Assembly (NCBI GenBank): GCA_963754645.1
Contig: CAVWGP010000004.1
Coordinates: forward strand, 1,116,001-1,180,000
Reading direction: 5' to 3'
Length of the DNA: 64,000 nt
Source of the DNA: CAVWGP01 sp963754645
Lineage (GTDB): Bacteria > Pseudomonadota > Alphaproteobacteria > Bin65
The notes below the pieces were generated by a model that was not told the origin of the DNA, made no database searches, and worked only from the letters and a program-made list of their open reading frames with translations. How positions within the stretch are numbered: the stretch's first letter is position 1; every line of letters begins with the position of its first letter. Below, one piece after another: positions 17,657-26,558 of the stretch. A program made the position numbers and the translations under genes.

Positions 17657-18719
17657 GCGAAGGCGTCATCGCGAGGCGAACCCAATTCCCGAAAAACGAA
17701 ACCACCCGGTAACGCGGACCAAAAGGGCGAAACGGCAAATGGTCCGGTCGCGCGCGCAACCGCAACACGCGGCCAGTTGGTCGATTATTACCGCACGATG
17801 CTGCTCATTCGACGATTTGAAGAGCGCGCCGGACAGCTCTACGGCATGGGACTCATCGGCGGATTTTGCCATTTGTATATCGGCCAAGAGGCCGTCGTTG
17901 TCGGTATGCAGGCCGCGCTAAAGACCCAGGATTCGGTCATAACGGCCTATCGCGATCATGGCCATATGCTGGCCTGCCGGCATGGACACAAAAGGCGTCA
18001 TGGCGGAACTGACCGGGCGGGTCGGCGGATATTCCCGGGGCAAAGGCGGGTCGATGCACATGTTCAGCCTGGAGAAGCGGTTTTTCGGCGGACACGGCAT
18101 CGTCGGCGCGCAAGTCTCGCTCGGAACTGGACTTGCCTTTGCGCACAAATACCGCAAGGACGGCGGCGTCTGCCTGACGTACCTGGGCGACGGCGCCGTC
18201 AATCAGGGCCAAGTGTACGAGAGTTTCAACATGGCCCAGCTTTGGAGCTTGCCCGTCGTCTACATCATCGAGAACAACCGCTACGGCATGGGGACATCGG
18301 TCGAACGCGCGTCGGCCGGGCGCGAACTCTACCGGCGCGGCGCCGCCTACGGAATTCCAGGCGAACAGATCGATGGCATGGACGTGCTGGCGGTGAAAGC
18401 GGCTGGGCAGCGCGCCGTCGAGCGGGCACGCAGCGGGCAAGGACCGTCTATCCTCGAGATGATGACCTACCGTTATCGCGGCCATTCGATGTCGGACCCG
18501 GCGAAGTATCGCAGCAAGGAAGAAGTCGAGCAGGTGCGCAAGCAGCAGGATCCGATCGAAAATTTGCGCGCCGAACTGTTCGAACAGAAGCTGGTCGACG
18601 AAGCCGAATTCAAAGACATGGACCGGCAAGTCCGCGAACTTTGCAACGGTGCCGCGGAATTTGCCCAGCAAAGCCCCGAGCCGGCACCCGCCGAGCTCTA
18701 CACCGATATTTACGCCTAG
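17654..18719 (+). CDS. pdhA: Pyruvate dehydrogenase E1 alpha, frameshifted
   Basis: ThDP-dependent alpha subunit of pyruvate dehydrogenase, 354 residues once corrected. The TTG start at 17654 is backed by a strong ribosome site. The frame breaks after YRDHGHMLACR; removing one C at about 17982 gives ...LACGMDTKGVMAELTGR, as in other PdhA proteins. The ThDP motif runs from GDGAVNQGQ to YIIENN, and the phosphorylation-loop-like YRYRGHSMSDP is present. It is first of pdhA-pdhB-pdhC-cupin-lpd. The chain is otherwise intact, so the break is probably artefactual. Confidence 0.94.
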
Positions 18720-18750
18720 CCGCTCGCCAGCGGTGCCGGGGAACGCCTTC

Positions 18751-20113
18751 ATGCCAATTTCGATTCTGATGCCGGCACTGTCGCCGACGATGGAAGAAGG
18801 CAAGATCGCCAAATGGCTGAAAGCCGAGGGCGACACGATCAAGGCTGGCGACGTGATCGCCGAAATCGAGACCGACAAGGCGACGATGGAAGTCGAAGCG
18901 GTCGACGAAGGTATTCTGGCCCAGATTTTGGTTGCCGCCGGCACCGAACACGTCAAGGTCAACACGCCGATTGCGGTAATTCAATCGGACGGGCGAAGAC
19001 AAAGCCGACATGACATCGAGACCGCCGCCGGGGCCGGCTGCCAAAGCGCCGGTAGCGCCGACACACGCCTCGCCGGCTGCGCGCGAGGTACCCAAGCCGG
19101 CCGCGGCCGAGGTCAGCTATGCGGGTCCGACCAAGACGATGACCGTGCGCGAAGCGCTGCGCGAGGCCATGGCGGAGGAAATGCGCCGCGATCCCGCCGT
19201 GTTTCTGATGGGCGAGGAAGTTGCGCAATACCAAGGCGCCTACAAGATCAGCCAGGGTCTGCTCCAAGAGTTCGGACCCGAGCGCGTGATCGACACGCCG
19301 ATCACCGAGCACGGATTTGCCGGTCTTGGCGTCGGCGCGGCCTTTGCCGGGCTGCGGCCGATCGTCGAGTTCATGACCTTTAATTTCGCCATGCAGGCCA
19401 TAGACCAGATCATCAATTCCGCCGCCAAGACCCGCTACATGTCGGGCGGGCAGGTGTCGAGCCCGATCGTCTTTCGCGGCCCCAACGGCGCCGCGGCGCG
19501 CGTCGCCGCCCAACACTCGCAGGAATATTCGAGCTGGTACGCCCATTGCCCCGGCCTGATCGTGATCGCGCCTTGGTCGGCGGCCGATGCAAAAGGCTTG
19601 CTCAAGTCGGCAATTCGCGATCCCAACCCCGTCGTCTTTCTCGAAAACGAAATTCTTTACGGTCGAAGCGGAGAGGTGCCGGTCGAGGGCGATCATCTGG
19701 TTCCGATCGGCAAGGCCAAGATCGTGCGGCGCGGCCGGCATGTGACGATCACGGCTTTCTCCCGCATGGTCGAAACCGCGCTTGCCGCCGCTGAGGCGCT
19801 GGCGAAGGAGGGGATCGAAGCCGAGATCGTCGATCTCCGCACGATCCGCCCGTTGGATACTGCAACGATCGTCGAGTCGGTTAAACGCACGAACCGTTTG
19901 GTTTCGCTCGAAGAGGGCTGGCCGTTCGCCGGTATCGGCGCCGAGATCGGGATGCTGGCAATGGAGCAGGCCTTCGATTGGCTCGACGCGCCCGTGGTTC
20001 GCGTTTGCGGCGAGGATGTGCCGATGCCCTATGCGGCCAACCTCGAAGCGCTGGCTTTGCCGACGCCGGTGCGCGTCATCGACGCCGCCAAATCCATTCT
20101 CTACCGGAGCTGA
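18751..20113 (+). CDS. pdhB: Pyruvate dehydrogenase E1 beta with N-terminal lipoyl domain, frameshifted
   Basis: Beta subunit of pyruvate dehydrogenase. The first 75 or so residues form a lipoyl domain (ILMPALSPTMEEG, with the lipoylated Lys in ETDKATMEVE), an addition typical of alphaproteobacterial PdhB. After NTPIAVIQSDG the frame breaks; dropping one G at about 18992 restores DGEDKADMTS and leads into the Pro/Ala linker and the transketolase-like domain (TVREALREAMAEEM, FLMGEEVAQYQGAYKIS, EGWPFAGIGAEI). The corrected length is 453 residues. It lies 31 bases after pdhA. Confidence 0.94.
18865..18905 (+). repeat. Lipoyl-site repeat, copy in pdhB
   Basis: These 41 bases around the lipoylated-lysine codon are identical to 20234-20274 in pdhC. 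Both copies encode the IETDKATMEVEAV region. Confidence 0.8.
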
Positions 20114-20119
20114 TGGGCC

Positions 20120-21406
20120 ATGCCGATTCAAATCCTCATGCCCGCGCTGTCGCCGACGATGACCGAGGGCAAGCTGGCCAAATGGTTGAAGAACGAAGGC
20201 GACAAAGTCGGCCCCGGCGATGTCATCGCGGAGATCGAGACCGACAAGGCGACGATGGAAGTCGAAGCGGTCGATGAAGGCGTGCTGAGCAAGATCTTGG
20301 TTCCGGCCGGAACCGAGGGCGTCAAGGTCAATCAAGTGATTGCGGTTTTGCTCGGCGAAGACGAGAAGGCGGCGGCGCCGAGCAAGGCAATGCAGCCGGC
20401 CACGATCGCGCCGCCAAAGCCGATCGCGGCGCAGCCGGCAGCACCGGCGCCAGTCGCACCTGTGACGGCCGCACCCATGGCCGCTGTGGGCAACGGCGCG
20501 GATCGAATCGTGGCCAGCCCGCTTGCCAAGCGCATGGCGAAGCAATCTGGGCTCGATCTGTCGCGCGTCAAAGGCTCTGGGCCGCATGGCCGGATCGTCA
20601 AGGCCGATATCGAAGCCGCCTTGGGCGGCGCGCCGGCCCCTGCCGAATTGGCAAGCAGCGCACAGCCGATGAAGGATGCGTGGCCGGCGCGGCCGGACAA
20701 GCCATTCGAGGACGTTCCGGCATCGACGGTGCGCAAGGTCATCGCATCGCGCCTCACGGCGGCGCATCAGCAAATTCCGGTATTTTACCTGACCGTCGAT
20801 TGCGAGATCGATCGGCTGCTGGCTGCCAGGCAGGAAATCAACGACAACGCGCCGAAAGATAAGAAATCAGGCGAGCCAGCCTATAAGATTTCGGTCAACG
20901 ATCTCGTCGTCAAGGCGGCGGCGCTTGCGCTGCGCCGCGTGCCGGCGGTCAATGCAAGCTGGACTGGAGACGCCATTCGCATTCTTCATACGGTCGATAT
21001 CGCCGTGGCGGTGGCCTACGAAGGCGGTCTGATCACGCCGATCATTTGGGACGCCGACCGCAAGGGCGTGGCGCAAATCGCGGCCGAGATGAAAGACCTT
21101 GCGGCGCGTGCCCGGGCCGGCAAGCTCAAGCCGCAAGAATATCAGGGCGGTGGCTTCAGCGTTTCCAATCTCGGCATGTACGGCATCCGGCAATTCACCT
21201 CGATCATCAATCCGCCGCAGGCCTGTATCCTGGCGGTCGGGGCGGGCGAGCAACGGCCCCTGGTTCGGAATGGTAAACTCGAGATCGCCACTCTGATGAC
21301 GGTGACGCTGACCTGCGATCATCGCGTCGTCGACGGCGCGCTGGGCGCGCAGTGGATCCAGGTTTTCAAGCGGCATATCGAGGCGCCGGCGACGATGCTG
21401 GCCTAG
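20120..21406 (+). CDS. pdhC: Pyruvate dehydrogenase E2, dihydrolipoamide acetyltransferase
   Basis: Core subunit of the pyruvate dehydrogenase complex that moves the acetyl group to CoA. It has 428 residues: one lipoyl domain (1-80, lipoylated Lys in ETDKATMEVE), an Ala/Pro linker (about 90-130), the peripheral subunit-binding domain (ASPLAKRMAKQSGLDLSRVKG), another linker, and the catalytic domain ending in the acetyltransferase motif CDHRVVDGALGAQW. It follows pdhB by six bases and precedes a cupin gene. Confidence 0.96.
   Translation: MPIQILMPALSPTMTEGKLAKWLKNEGDKVGPGDVIAEIETDKATMEVEAVDEGVLSKILVPAGTEGVKVNQVIAVLLGEDEKAAAPSKAMQPATIAPPKPIAAQPAAPAPVAPVTAAPMAAVGNGADRIVASPLAKRMAKQSGLDLSRVKGSGPHGRIVKADIEAALGGAPAPAELASSAQPMKDAWPARPDKPFEDVPASTVRKVIASRLTAAHQQIPVFYLTVDCEIDRLLAARQEINDNAPKDKKSGEPAYKISVNDLVVKAAALALRRVPAVNASWTGDAIRILHTVDIAVAVAYEGGLITPIIWDADRKGVAQIAAEMKDLAARARAGKLKPQEYQGGGFSVSNLGMYGIRQFTSIINPPQACILAVGAGEQRPLVRNGKLEIATLMTVTLTCDHRVVDGALGAQWIQVFKRHIEAPATMLA
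20234..20274 (+). repeat. Lipoyl-site repeat, copy in pdhC
   Basis: Identical over 41 bases to 18865-18905 in pdhB; see that entry. Confidence 0.8.
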
Positions 21407-21415
21407 GAGGTTGGC

Positions 21416-21787
21416 ATGGCCGCAGGGCAAAGGATCAATTTGGCCGAAAAATTTGCCGGTTTCAGCGATCGTTGGTCGCCGAAAATTATCGACACCATCG
21501 ATGATTATGAAATCAAGGTGGTTAAAGTGAACGGTGATTTCGTCTGGCACAAGCACGAGGCCGAAGACGAACTCTTTATCGTCATGAAAGGGCGCTTGCG
21601 GATGGATTTTCGTGATCGCTCCGTTGAACTCGGACCAGGCGACATGATCGTTGTGCCGAAGGCGACGGAGCACAAGCCGTTCGCCGCGGACGAGTGCGAA
21701 ATCTTGTTGATGGAACGCAAAGGCGTCGTCAACACGGGCGATGCCCCTGTCGGCGCATTGACGCAGCAACAAGCGCAAAGAATTTAA
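21416..21787 (+). CDS. Small cupin-domain protein
   Basis: Single-domain cupin of 123 residues. The metal-site motifs are visible: FVWHKHEAEDELFIVMKG for the first cupin motif (two His and a Glu) and PGDMIVVPKATEHKPFA for the second (His). Such proteins can be enzymes, isomerases or sensors; the sequence does not say which. It sits between pdhC and lpd, with a GGAGG-like site before the start and one base between its stop and the lpd start, so it is translated with the complex. Its codon use looks somewhat more AT-rich than its neighbours. Confidence 0.85.
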   Translation: MAAGQRINLAEKFAGFSDRWSPKIIDTIDDYEIKVVKVNGDFVWHKHEAEDELFIVMKGRLRMDFRDRSVELGPGDMIVVPKATEHKPFAADECEILLMERKGVVNTGDAPVGALTQQQAQRI

Positions 21788-21788
21788 C

Positions 21789-23189
21789 ATGGCAGAAACG
21801 GGTTTCGATCTCATCGTCGTCGGCGGCGGACCGGGCGGCTATGTGGCGGCAATCCGCGCGGCGCAGCTCGGCATGAACGCGGCGCTGGTCGAGCGCGAGC
21901 ACCTCGGCGGCATTTGCCTCAATTGGGGCTGCATCCCGACCAAGGCGTTGCTGCGCTCATCGGAGATTTATCATCTGCTCCACCGGCTCGACGAATTCGG
22001 ATTCAGCGCCAAGGATATCCGTTTCGACATCGCCAAGATCGTCAAGCGCTCGCGCGCCGTCGCCGGGCAGCTCAACCGCGGCGTCGGGCATCTGCTGAAG
22101 AAGAACAAGGTCACGGTTTTCGACGGGCAAGGTGCGCTTGCCGGCGCAGGCCGCGTCAGCGTCACGAAGGACGGCAAAGCGGTCGCGTCGCTGTCGGCCA
22201 AGCACATTATCTTGGCGAGCGGCGCCCGGGCGCGCACGCTGCCCGGCCTTGAGCCCGACGGCAAGTTGGTCTGGACCTACAAGGAAGCGATGGTGCCCGC
22301 GGCGTTTCCGAAGTCGCTCCTGGTCGTGGGCAGCGGCGCCATCGGCATCGAGTTTGCGAGCTTCTACCGGACGCTCGGCGCCGAGGTGACGGTCGTCGAA
22401 ATTCTCGACCGTATTCTCCCGGTCGAAGACGAAGATATTTCAGCAGCGGCGCGCAAGGCGTTCGAAAAGCAAGGCATGAAAATCGAAACCGGCGCGACCG
22501 TGAAATCGCTTAAGAAGGGCGCGGATTCGGTGACGGTCACGCTGTCGCGCGGCGCGAAGACTTGGGACATCGCCGTCGAGCGCGTCATACTCGCCGTCGG
22601 CATTACCGGCAATGTCGAGGACCTTGGTTTGGCGGCAACCAAGGTCAAAGTCGAGAAAGGCCACGTCGTCGTCGATCCTTGGTTGCGGACCGCGGAGCCC
22701 AACGTCTACGCGATCGGCGATCTGGTCGGGCCGCCATGGCTGGCGCACAAGGCGAGCCATGAAGGCATCATCTGCGTCGAAAAAATCGCCGGCCTCGATC
22801 ATGTTCAGCCGCTCGACGTAACCAAGATTCCAGGTTGCACCTATTGCATGCCGCAAATCGCCAGCGTCGGCTTGACCGAAAAAGCCGCGCGGGAGCAGGG
22901 CCGGAAATTCAAGGTCGGTCGCTTCCCGTTTATCGGTAACGGCAAGGCGATTGCATTGGGCGAGGCCGAGGGTTTGGTTAAAACGATTTTCGATGCCAAT
23001 TCCGGAGAACTCTTGGGCGCCCACATGATCGGCACGGAAGTGACTGAGTTAATTCAAGGATTCACGATCGCGAAAACGCTGGAAAGCACCGAAGCGGAGC
23101 TGATTCACAGCGTATTTCCCCACCCGACCCTGTCGGAAATGATGCATGAGGCGGTGCTGGCCGCTTATGGGCGCGCCATTCATTTTTAA
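21789..23189 (+). CDS. lpd: Dihydrolipoyl dehydrogenase (E3)
   Basis: FAD flavoprotein that reoxidises the lipoyl groups of the dehydrogenase complex with NAD. It has 466 residues. It shows an FAD dinucleotide fold (VVGGGPGGYVAAIRAAQLG), the redox-active disulfide in GGICLNWGCIPTKALL, a central NAD-binding fold (VVGSGAIGIEFASFY) and the C-terminal dimer domain with the catalytic His-Glu pair (HPTLSEMMHEA, preceded by IHSVFP). It ends the pdh operon. Confidence 0.97.
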   Translation: MAETGFDLIVVGGGPGGYVAAIRAAQLGMNAALVEREHLGGICLNWGCIPTKALLRSSEIYHLLHRLDEFGFSAKDIRFDIAKIVKRSRAVAGQLNRGVGHLLKKNKVTVFDGQGALAGAGRVSVTKDGKAVASLSAKHIILASGARARTLPGLEPDGKLVWTYKEAMVPAAFPKSLLVVGSGAIGIEFASFYRTLGAEVTVVEILDRILPVEDEDISAAARKAFEKQGMKIETGATVKSLKKGADSVTVTLSRGAKTWDIAVERVILAVGITGNVEDLGLAATKVKVEKGHVVVDPWLRTAEPNVYAIGDLVGPPWLAHKASHEGIICVEKIAGLDHVQPLDVTKIPGCTYCMPQIASVGLTEKAAREQGRKFKVGRFPFIGNGKAIALGEAEGLVKTIFDANSGELLGAHMIGTEVTELIQGFTIAKTLESTEAELIHSVFPHPTLSEMMHEAVLAAYGRAIHF

Positions 23190-23273
23190 CCAAGCCGAAA
23201 TCTTTGCCATGCTATCGAATGGTTCTCACCAGAGCCTTGTCCCAGCATTGGGGCTGAACCATTCGGTAAACAA

Positions 23274-23768
23274 ATGCTCTTTGCCAGACGCAAGAAGAAA
23301 AACCTGAGCGCGCTGGACCATACTGGCTTCGCGAAGGAAATCGATCGACTCATCGGCAAGCGCAAAGATGGCGGCGATGCCGACCAGAAGAGTGCCGAAG
23401 ACAATGCACTCTTGGCCGCGAATGAGATCATGGTTCGGGAAATCGTGCCGCTTTTCGATGCCTATGCGGAGCTGCTCAAGTCCAAAGGCAAGAAATGCGA
23501 GGTCAAGTTTCACGAGGCCAATATCGAAATTTATCCGCGCCGCCGGCCCTCAGCCGAATTTTTCAACGGCTTGCTCGGTGTCCCGGGGGTCTCGGACTAT
23601 TATCTACGCTTGGAGAATGAGGGCGATGGCTGGATCCTGCGGTCGCGCCCGCGGCTCGATGGTAAGAGCACGGGATACGACAATTGGCATGTTCGCATTC
23701 CCCATTCATCGAAGTTCGCCAAGGACGTCGAGAGTTTCCTGCAGCAATTCATCCGCATGACGGTCTAG
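23274..23768 (+). CDS. Conserved-looking hypothetical protein
   Basis: A 164-residue soluble protein that I do not recognise. The N-terminus is strongly basic (MLFARRKKKN), followed by a charged, probably helical region to about residue 75, then a mixed segment with KCEVKFHEANIEIYPRR and a C-terminal part rich in aromatic residues and ending in a helix (FAKDVESFLQQFIRM). No signal peptide or membrane segment is visible. It lies between lpd and lipA on the same strand, and a hairpin follows it. Codon use matches real genes, and no competing frame fits better. Confidence 0.6.
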   Translation: MLFARRKKKNLSALDHTGFAKEIDRLIGKRKDGGDADQKSAEDNALLAANEIMVREIVPLFDAYAELLKSKGKKCEVKFHEANIEIYPRRRPSAEFFNGLLGVPGVSDYYLRLENEGDGWILRSRPRLDGKSTGYDNWHVRIPHSSKFAKDVESFLQQFIRMTV

Positions 23769-23778
23769 AGTCGCCGTC

Positions 23779-23803
23779 GGTCCGGACGACCTTGAACCGG
23801 ACC
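23779..23803 (+). terminator. Hairpin after the hypothetical gene
   Basis: A perfect 7-base inverted repeat GGTCCGG/CCGGACC (23779-23785 with 23797-23803) with an 11-base loop. There is no T-run, so it may be a mRNA 3' structure or an attenuating element before lipA rather than a full terminator. Confidence 0.3.
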
Positions 23804-23881
23804 CGGAATGGCATATTGACGCCTTGACGCTTGCCTGCATCACCGCCATTTCTAGGGATAACCCAAGGGAAGTGGCGACCA

Positions 23882-24844
23882 ATGAGCACCCCCGTTGCCG
23901 GCGCCCGGCCGCGTCATCCCGAAAAGGCGCTACGCCCGGACAGTCCGATCAAGCGGAAGCCCGATTGGATCAGGGTGCGCGCGCCGACTTCGCCAGTCGT
24001 ACACGAGACACGCGCGCTCATGCGCGATCTCAAGCTTGCGACCGTGTGCGAAGAGGCGGCGTGCCCCAACATCGGCGAATGCTGGGCGAAAAAACACGCG
24101 ACCTTCATGATCCTGGGCAGCGTATGCACCCGCGCCTGTGCTTTTTGCAATGTGGCGACCGGCTTGCCGGACGTCTTGGATCCGCATGAGCCGGAGCGGG
24201 TGGCCGACGCCGTCGCCCGGCTCGGACTTGGCCACGTCGTTATCACGTCGGTCGACCGGGACGACTTGGCGGATGGCGGGGCGCAACAGTTTATCCGTTG
24301 CATCGAGCGAATTCGCAGCATGGCGCCAACAACCACGATCGAGATTCTGACTCCGGATTTCTTGCATAAGCCGGGCGCGCTTGAAGCCGTCGTCGCCGCC
24401 AAGCCCGATGTTTTCAACCACAATCTTGAGACCGTGCCACGGCTCTATCCCCGCATTCGACCCGGCGCACGCTATTTCCATTCGCTGCGCCTGCTGCAGC
24501 GGGTCAAGGAACTTGATCCGGCCATCTTCACGAAATCCGGCCTGATGGTTGGGCTCGGCGAAAGCCGGGAAGAACTTTATCAAGTCATGGACGACTTGCG
24601 TTCGGCCGAAGTCGAATTCCTGACCATCGGGCAATATTTGCAGCCGACGACGAAGCACGCGGCGGTGGAACGCTTCGTTCCGCCGGAGGAGTTCGGCGCC
24701 TACGAACAGATGGCGCGCGGCAAAGGCTTTCTCGTGGTTGCATCGTCGCCGCTGACTCGGTCGTCCTATCACGCGGGCGACGACTTTGCCCGGCTGCGCG
24801 CGGCCAGGCGCAACGCCGCGGCCGAAAGAGCGGCATTGCCATGA
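23882..24844 (+). CDS. lipA: Lipoyl synthase
   Basis: Radical SAM enzyme that inserts two sulfur atoms into octanoyl groups on lipoyl domains, so it serves the pdhB and pdhC products upstream. It has 320 residues. The auxiliary cluster is bound by Cys56, Cys61 and Cys67 (CEEAACPNIGEC) and the radical SAM cluster by Cys82, Cys86 and Cys89 (CTRACAFC). The C-terminal RSSY motif that supplies a Ser ligand to the auxiliary cluster is present. The start at 23882 is set by homology. The stop overlaps the next start by four bases. Confidence 0.97.
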   Translation: MSTPVAGARPRHPEKALRPDSPIKRKPDWIRVRAPTSPVVHETRALMRDLKLATVCEEAACPNIGECWAKKHATFMILGSVCTRACAFCNVATGLPDVLDPHEPERVADAVARLGLGHVVITSVDRDDLADGGAQQFIRCIERIRSMAPTTTIEILTPDFLHKPGALEAVVAAKPDVFNHNLETVPRLYPRIRPGARYFHSLRLLQRVKELDPAIFTKSGLMVGLGESREELYQVMDDLRSAEVEFLTIGQYLQPTTKHAAVERFVPPEEFGAYEQMARGKGFLVVASSPLTRSSYHAGDDFARLRAARRNAAAERAALP

Positions 24845-25314
24845 TCAAGCATCGCGAAACGCGCACGTTCCCCTATGCGCCGGCGCAAATTTTCGAGCTT
24901 GTTGCCGATGTCGAGCGTTATCCGGAGTTCCTGCCTTGGGTCATTGCGGTACGCATTCTCGATCGCGGCGGCGAGCAATTTTCGGCGGAAGTCGCTGTCG
25001 GATTCAAGATGATCCGCGAACGATACACCTCAAAGGTTACGCTCGAACGCCCGCACCGGATCGATGTAACCTATGCGCACGGTCCGTTTCGGCATCTCGT
25101 AAATCGCTGGAATTTCACCGCGACGCCAGAGGGCTGCCAAGTCGATTTCTACATCGAATTCGAATTTCGCTCGCGACTTTTGCAAGCGCTGATCGGCAAA
25201 CTGTTTCACGAAGCGGTACGCAAGATGGTGGCGTCCTTCGATGCGCGCGCGCGGGCGCTTTACGGCGCCCCGGCGCCGATGCCGGGTGCCGTCGCCGCGG
25301 AAAAGCCGGCTTAG
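24841..25314 (+). CDS. COQ10/RatA-like START-fold protein
   Basis: A 157-residue START/polyketide-cyclase fold protein of the COQ10/RatA family. Eukaryotic COQ10 binds ubiquinone and supports respiration; in E. coli the homologue is called RatA. The N-terminus RETRTFPYAPAQIFELVADVERYPEFLPW is the family signature. It overlaps lipA by an ATGA and is thus coupled to it, an arrangement common in Alphaproteobacteria. A respiratory quinone role seems likelier here than a toxin role. Confidence 0.85.
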   Translation: MIKHRETRTFPYAPAQIFELVADVERYPEFLPWVIAVRILDRGGEQFSAEVAVGFKMIRERYTSKVTLERPHRIDVTYAHGPFRHLVNRWNFTATPEGCQVDFYIEFEFRSRLLQALIGKLFHEAVRKMVASFDARARALYGAPAPMPGAVAAEKPA

Positions 25315-25321
25315 CGCGCGG

Positions 25322-26065
25322 TCACAATGTCGTCGCGCCGTGCGACCACAGAAACGCGAAGGCCACGGCCAAGTTGAGCGAATTGTAGGTTTGATGCAGC
25401 AGAATGGCCGGAACGAGCGACTTGCTGCGCTCAAAAAGCCAAGCCATGAGAATGCCGAGAAGCCCGACGATGATCGAGGTTTCGATGCGAACATGGGCCG
25501 CTCCGAATATGGCGCTGGAGACGACCGCGGCCGGCCAAAAACTCCAACGCTGCCGTAGCCAGCGGAAGACGATGCCGCGGAAAAACAATTCTTCGGCGAT
25601 CGGAATGAGAAAACCGAGATAGATCAGGATGGTCCCGGCTTGGACCGCGCTCAGTTTGGCGCTGCCGAATATCTGCTGCAAATCCGGGTTCGTGTCGCTT
25701 CCGAAGATCGACTGAAGGAGAAAAAAAGCCGCATATGCAAGCGGCAGCGCGCCGAATCCCGCGGCGATTCCGGCGAGCGCAAAGCGCGGTTCGGTCACGA
25801 TATAGCCGAGATCGGAAAAGCTCATGCGCCTGGAACGGATGAACACCAAGTAAATTGCGCCGAGCAAGCCGAAGGCCTCGGCCGCGGCCATCATGATCAA
25901 TTGCAGGCGCCGCGCCTCGGTCGAGGCTCCTGCGACCAAGCTGAGGATCAAGATCGCTGTGCCGATGAACGCAATGGCGAGGAGAGAAGCCCGCAACACG
26001 TCGCGAAGCTCAAGGTTTGGCCCGAACGGCAACGCCGGCGGCGCGGAAAATATTTGAAACCCCAT
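25322..26065 (-). CDS. CPBP-family intramembrane metalloprotease
   Basis: A 247-residue multi-pass membrane protein of the CPBP (CAAX protease and bacteriocin-processing) family. The catalytic motifs are all present in the C-terminal half: EE-x3-R in AEELFFRG, F-x3-H in FGAAH and H-x3-N in HQTYN. These form the intramembrane glutamate/histidine protease site known from Rce1. The substrate is unknown. It lies immediately after cinA (one base between) on the same strand and converges on the COQ10-like gene. Confidence 0.87.
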   Translation of the reverse strand: MGFQIFSAPPALPFGPNLELRDVLRASLLAIAFIGTAILILSLVAGASTEARRLQLIMMAAAEAFGLLGAIYLVFIRSRRMSFSDLGYIVTEPRFALAGIAAGFGALPLAYAAFFLLQSIFGSDTNPDLQQIFGSAKLSAVQAGTILIYLGFLIPIAEELFFRGIVFRWLRQRWSFWPAAVVSSAIFGAAHVRIETSIIVGLLGILMAWLFERSKSLVPAILLHQTYNSLNLAVAFAFLWSHGATTL

Positions 26066-26066
26066 G

Positions 26067-26558
26067 TTACAGGCGGGCCGCTTGGTCGATCAATTCGAGC
26101 GCGCGCCGCGTGCTGGCAATGCGCACCTCTTGCCGATCGCCGGAATAATGATGTCGCTCGATTTGCGGAGCGCCGCCGCGCTTGCCGACGGCAAGAAAGA
26201 CGAGACCGACAGGCTTGCCCGCGGTAGCCCCGCCGGGTCCCGCTATTCCGGTGACGGCAACGGCGATATCGGCGGGCGACCGAGCGAGGGCGCCTTCGAC
26301 CATGCCAGCGGCAACTTCCGCGCTGACAGCGCCATAGCGCTCGATCGTTTGCTGCGGCACGCCAAGTAGCTCATATTTGGCCGCGTTGGAGTAAACGACG
26401 AAGCCGCGCTCCAGTACCTCGGACGAGCCGGGAATTTCGGTGAGCGTCGCGGCGATCATGCCACCGGTGCAGGATTCCGCCGTGGCAACCTTGAGCCCAG
26501 CGCGCCGGCAGCGATCCAGCACTTGCTCAGCCAAGTCCGCGAATGACGACGGCAACAT
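26067..26558 (-). CDS. CinA-family nicotinamide-nucleotide amidohydrolase
   Basis: A 163-residue stand-alone CinA C-terminal domain (PncC type), which deamidates nicotinamide mononucleotide in pyridine nucleotide salvage. Signatures are ATAESCTGGMIAATLTEIPGSS, containing the catalytic Ser region, VTGIAGPGGATAGKPVGLVF and the central YSNAAKYELLGV. The N-terminal competence-damage domain is absent, as is common in Proteobacteria. Its start overlaps the end of pgpA by 32 bases. Confidence 0.92.
   Translation of the reverse strand: MLPSSFADLAEQVLDRCRRAGLKVATAESCTGGMIAATLTEIPGSSEVLERGFVVYSNAAKYELLGVPQQTIERYGAVSAEVAAGMVEGALARSPADIAVAVTGIAGPGGATAGKPVGLVFLAVGKRGGAPQIERHHYSGDRQEVRIASTRRALELIDQAARL

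Noticed and set aside
18959..20773. 604-codon open frame on the minus strand across pdhB and pdhC
   Set aside because: It is the antisense shadow of two firmly identified genes; GC-rich codon bias keeps antisense frames open. No family resemblance was seen in it.
24841..25314. RatA toxin of a toxin-antitoxin pair
   Set aside because: No antitoxin partner is present, and coupling to lipA in a respiratory context fits a COQ10-like role better.
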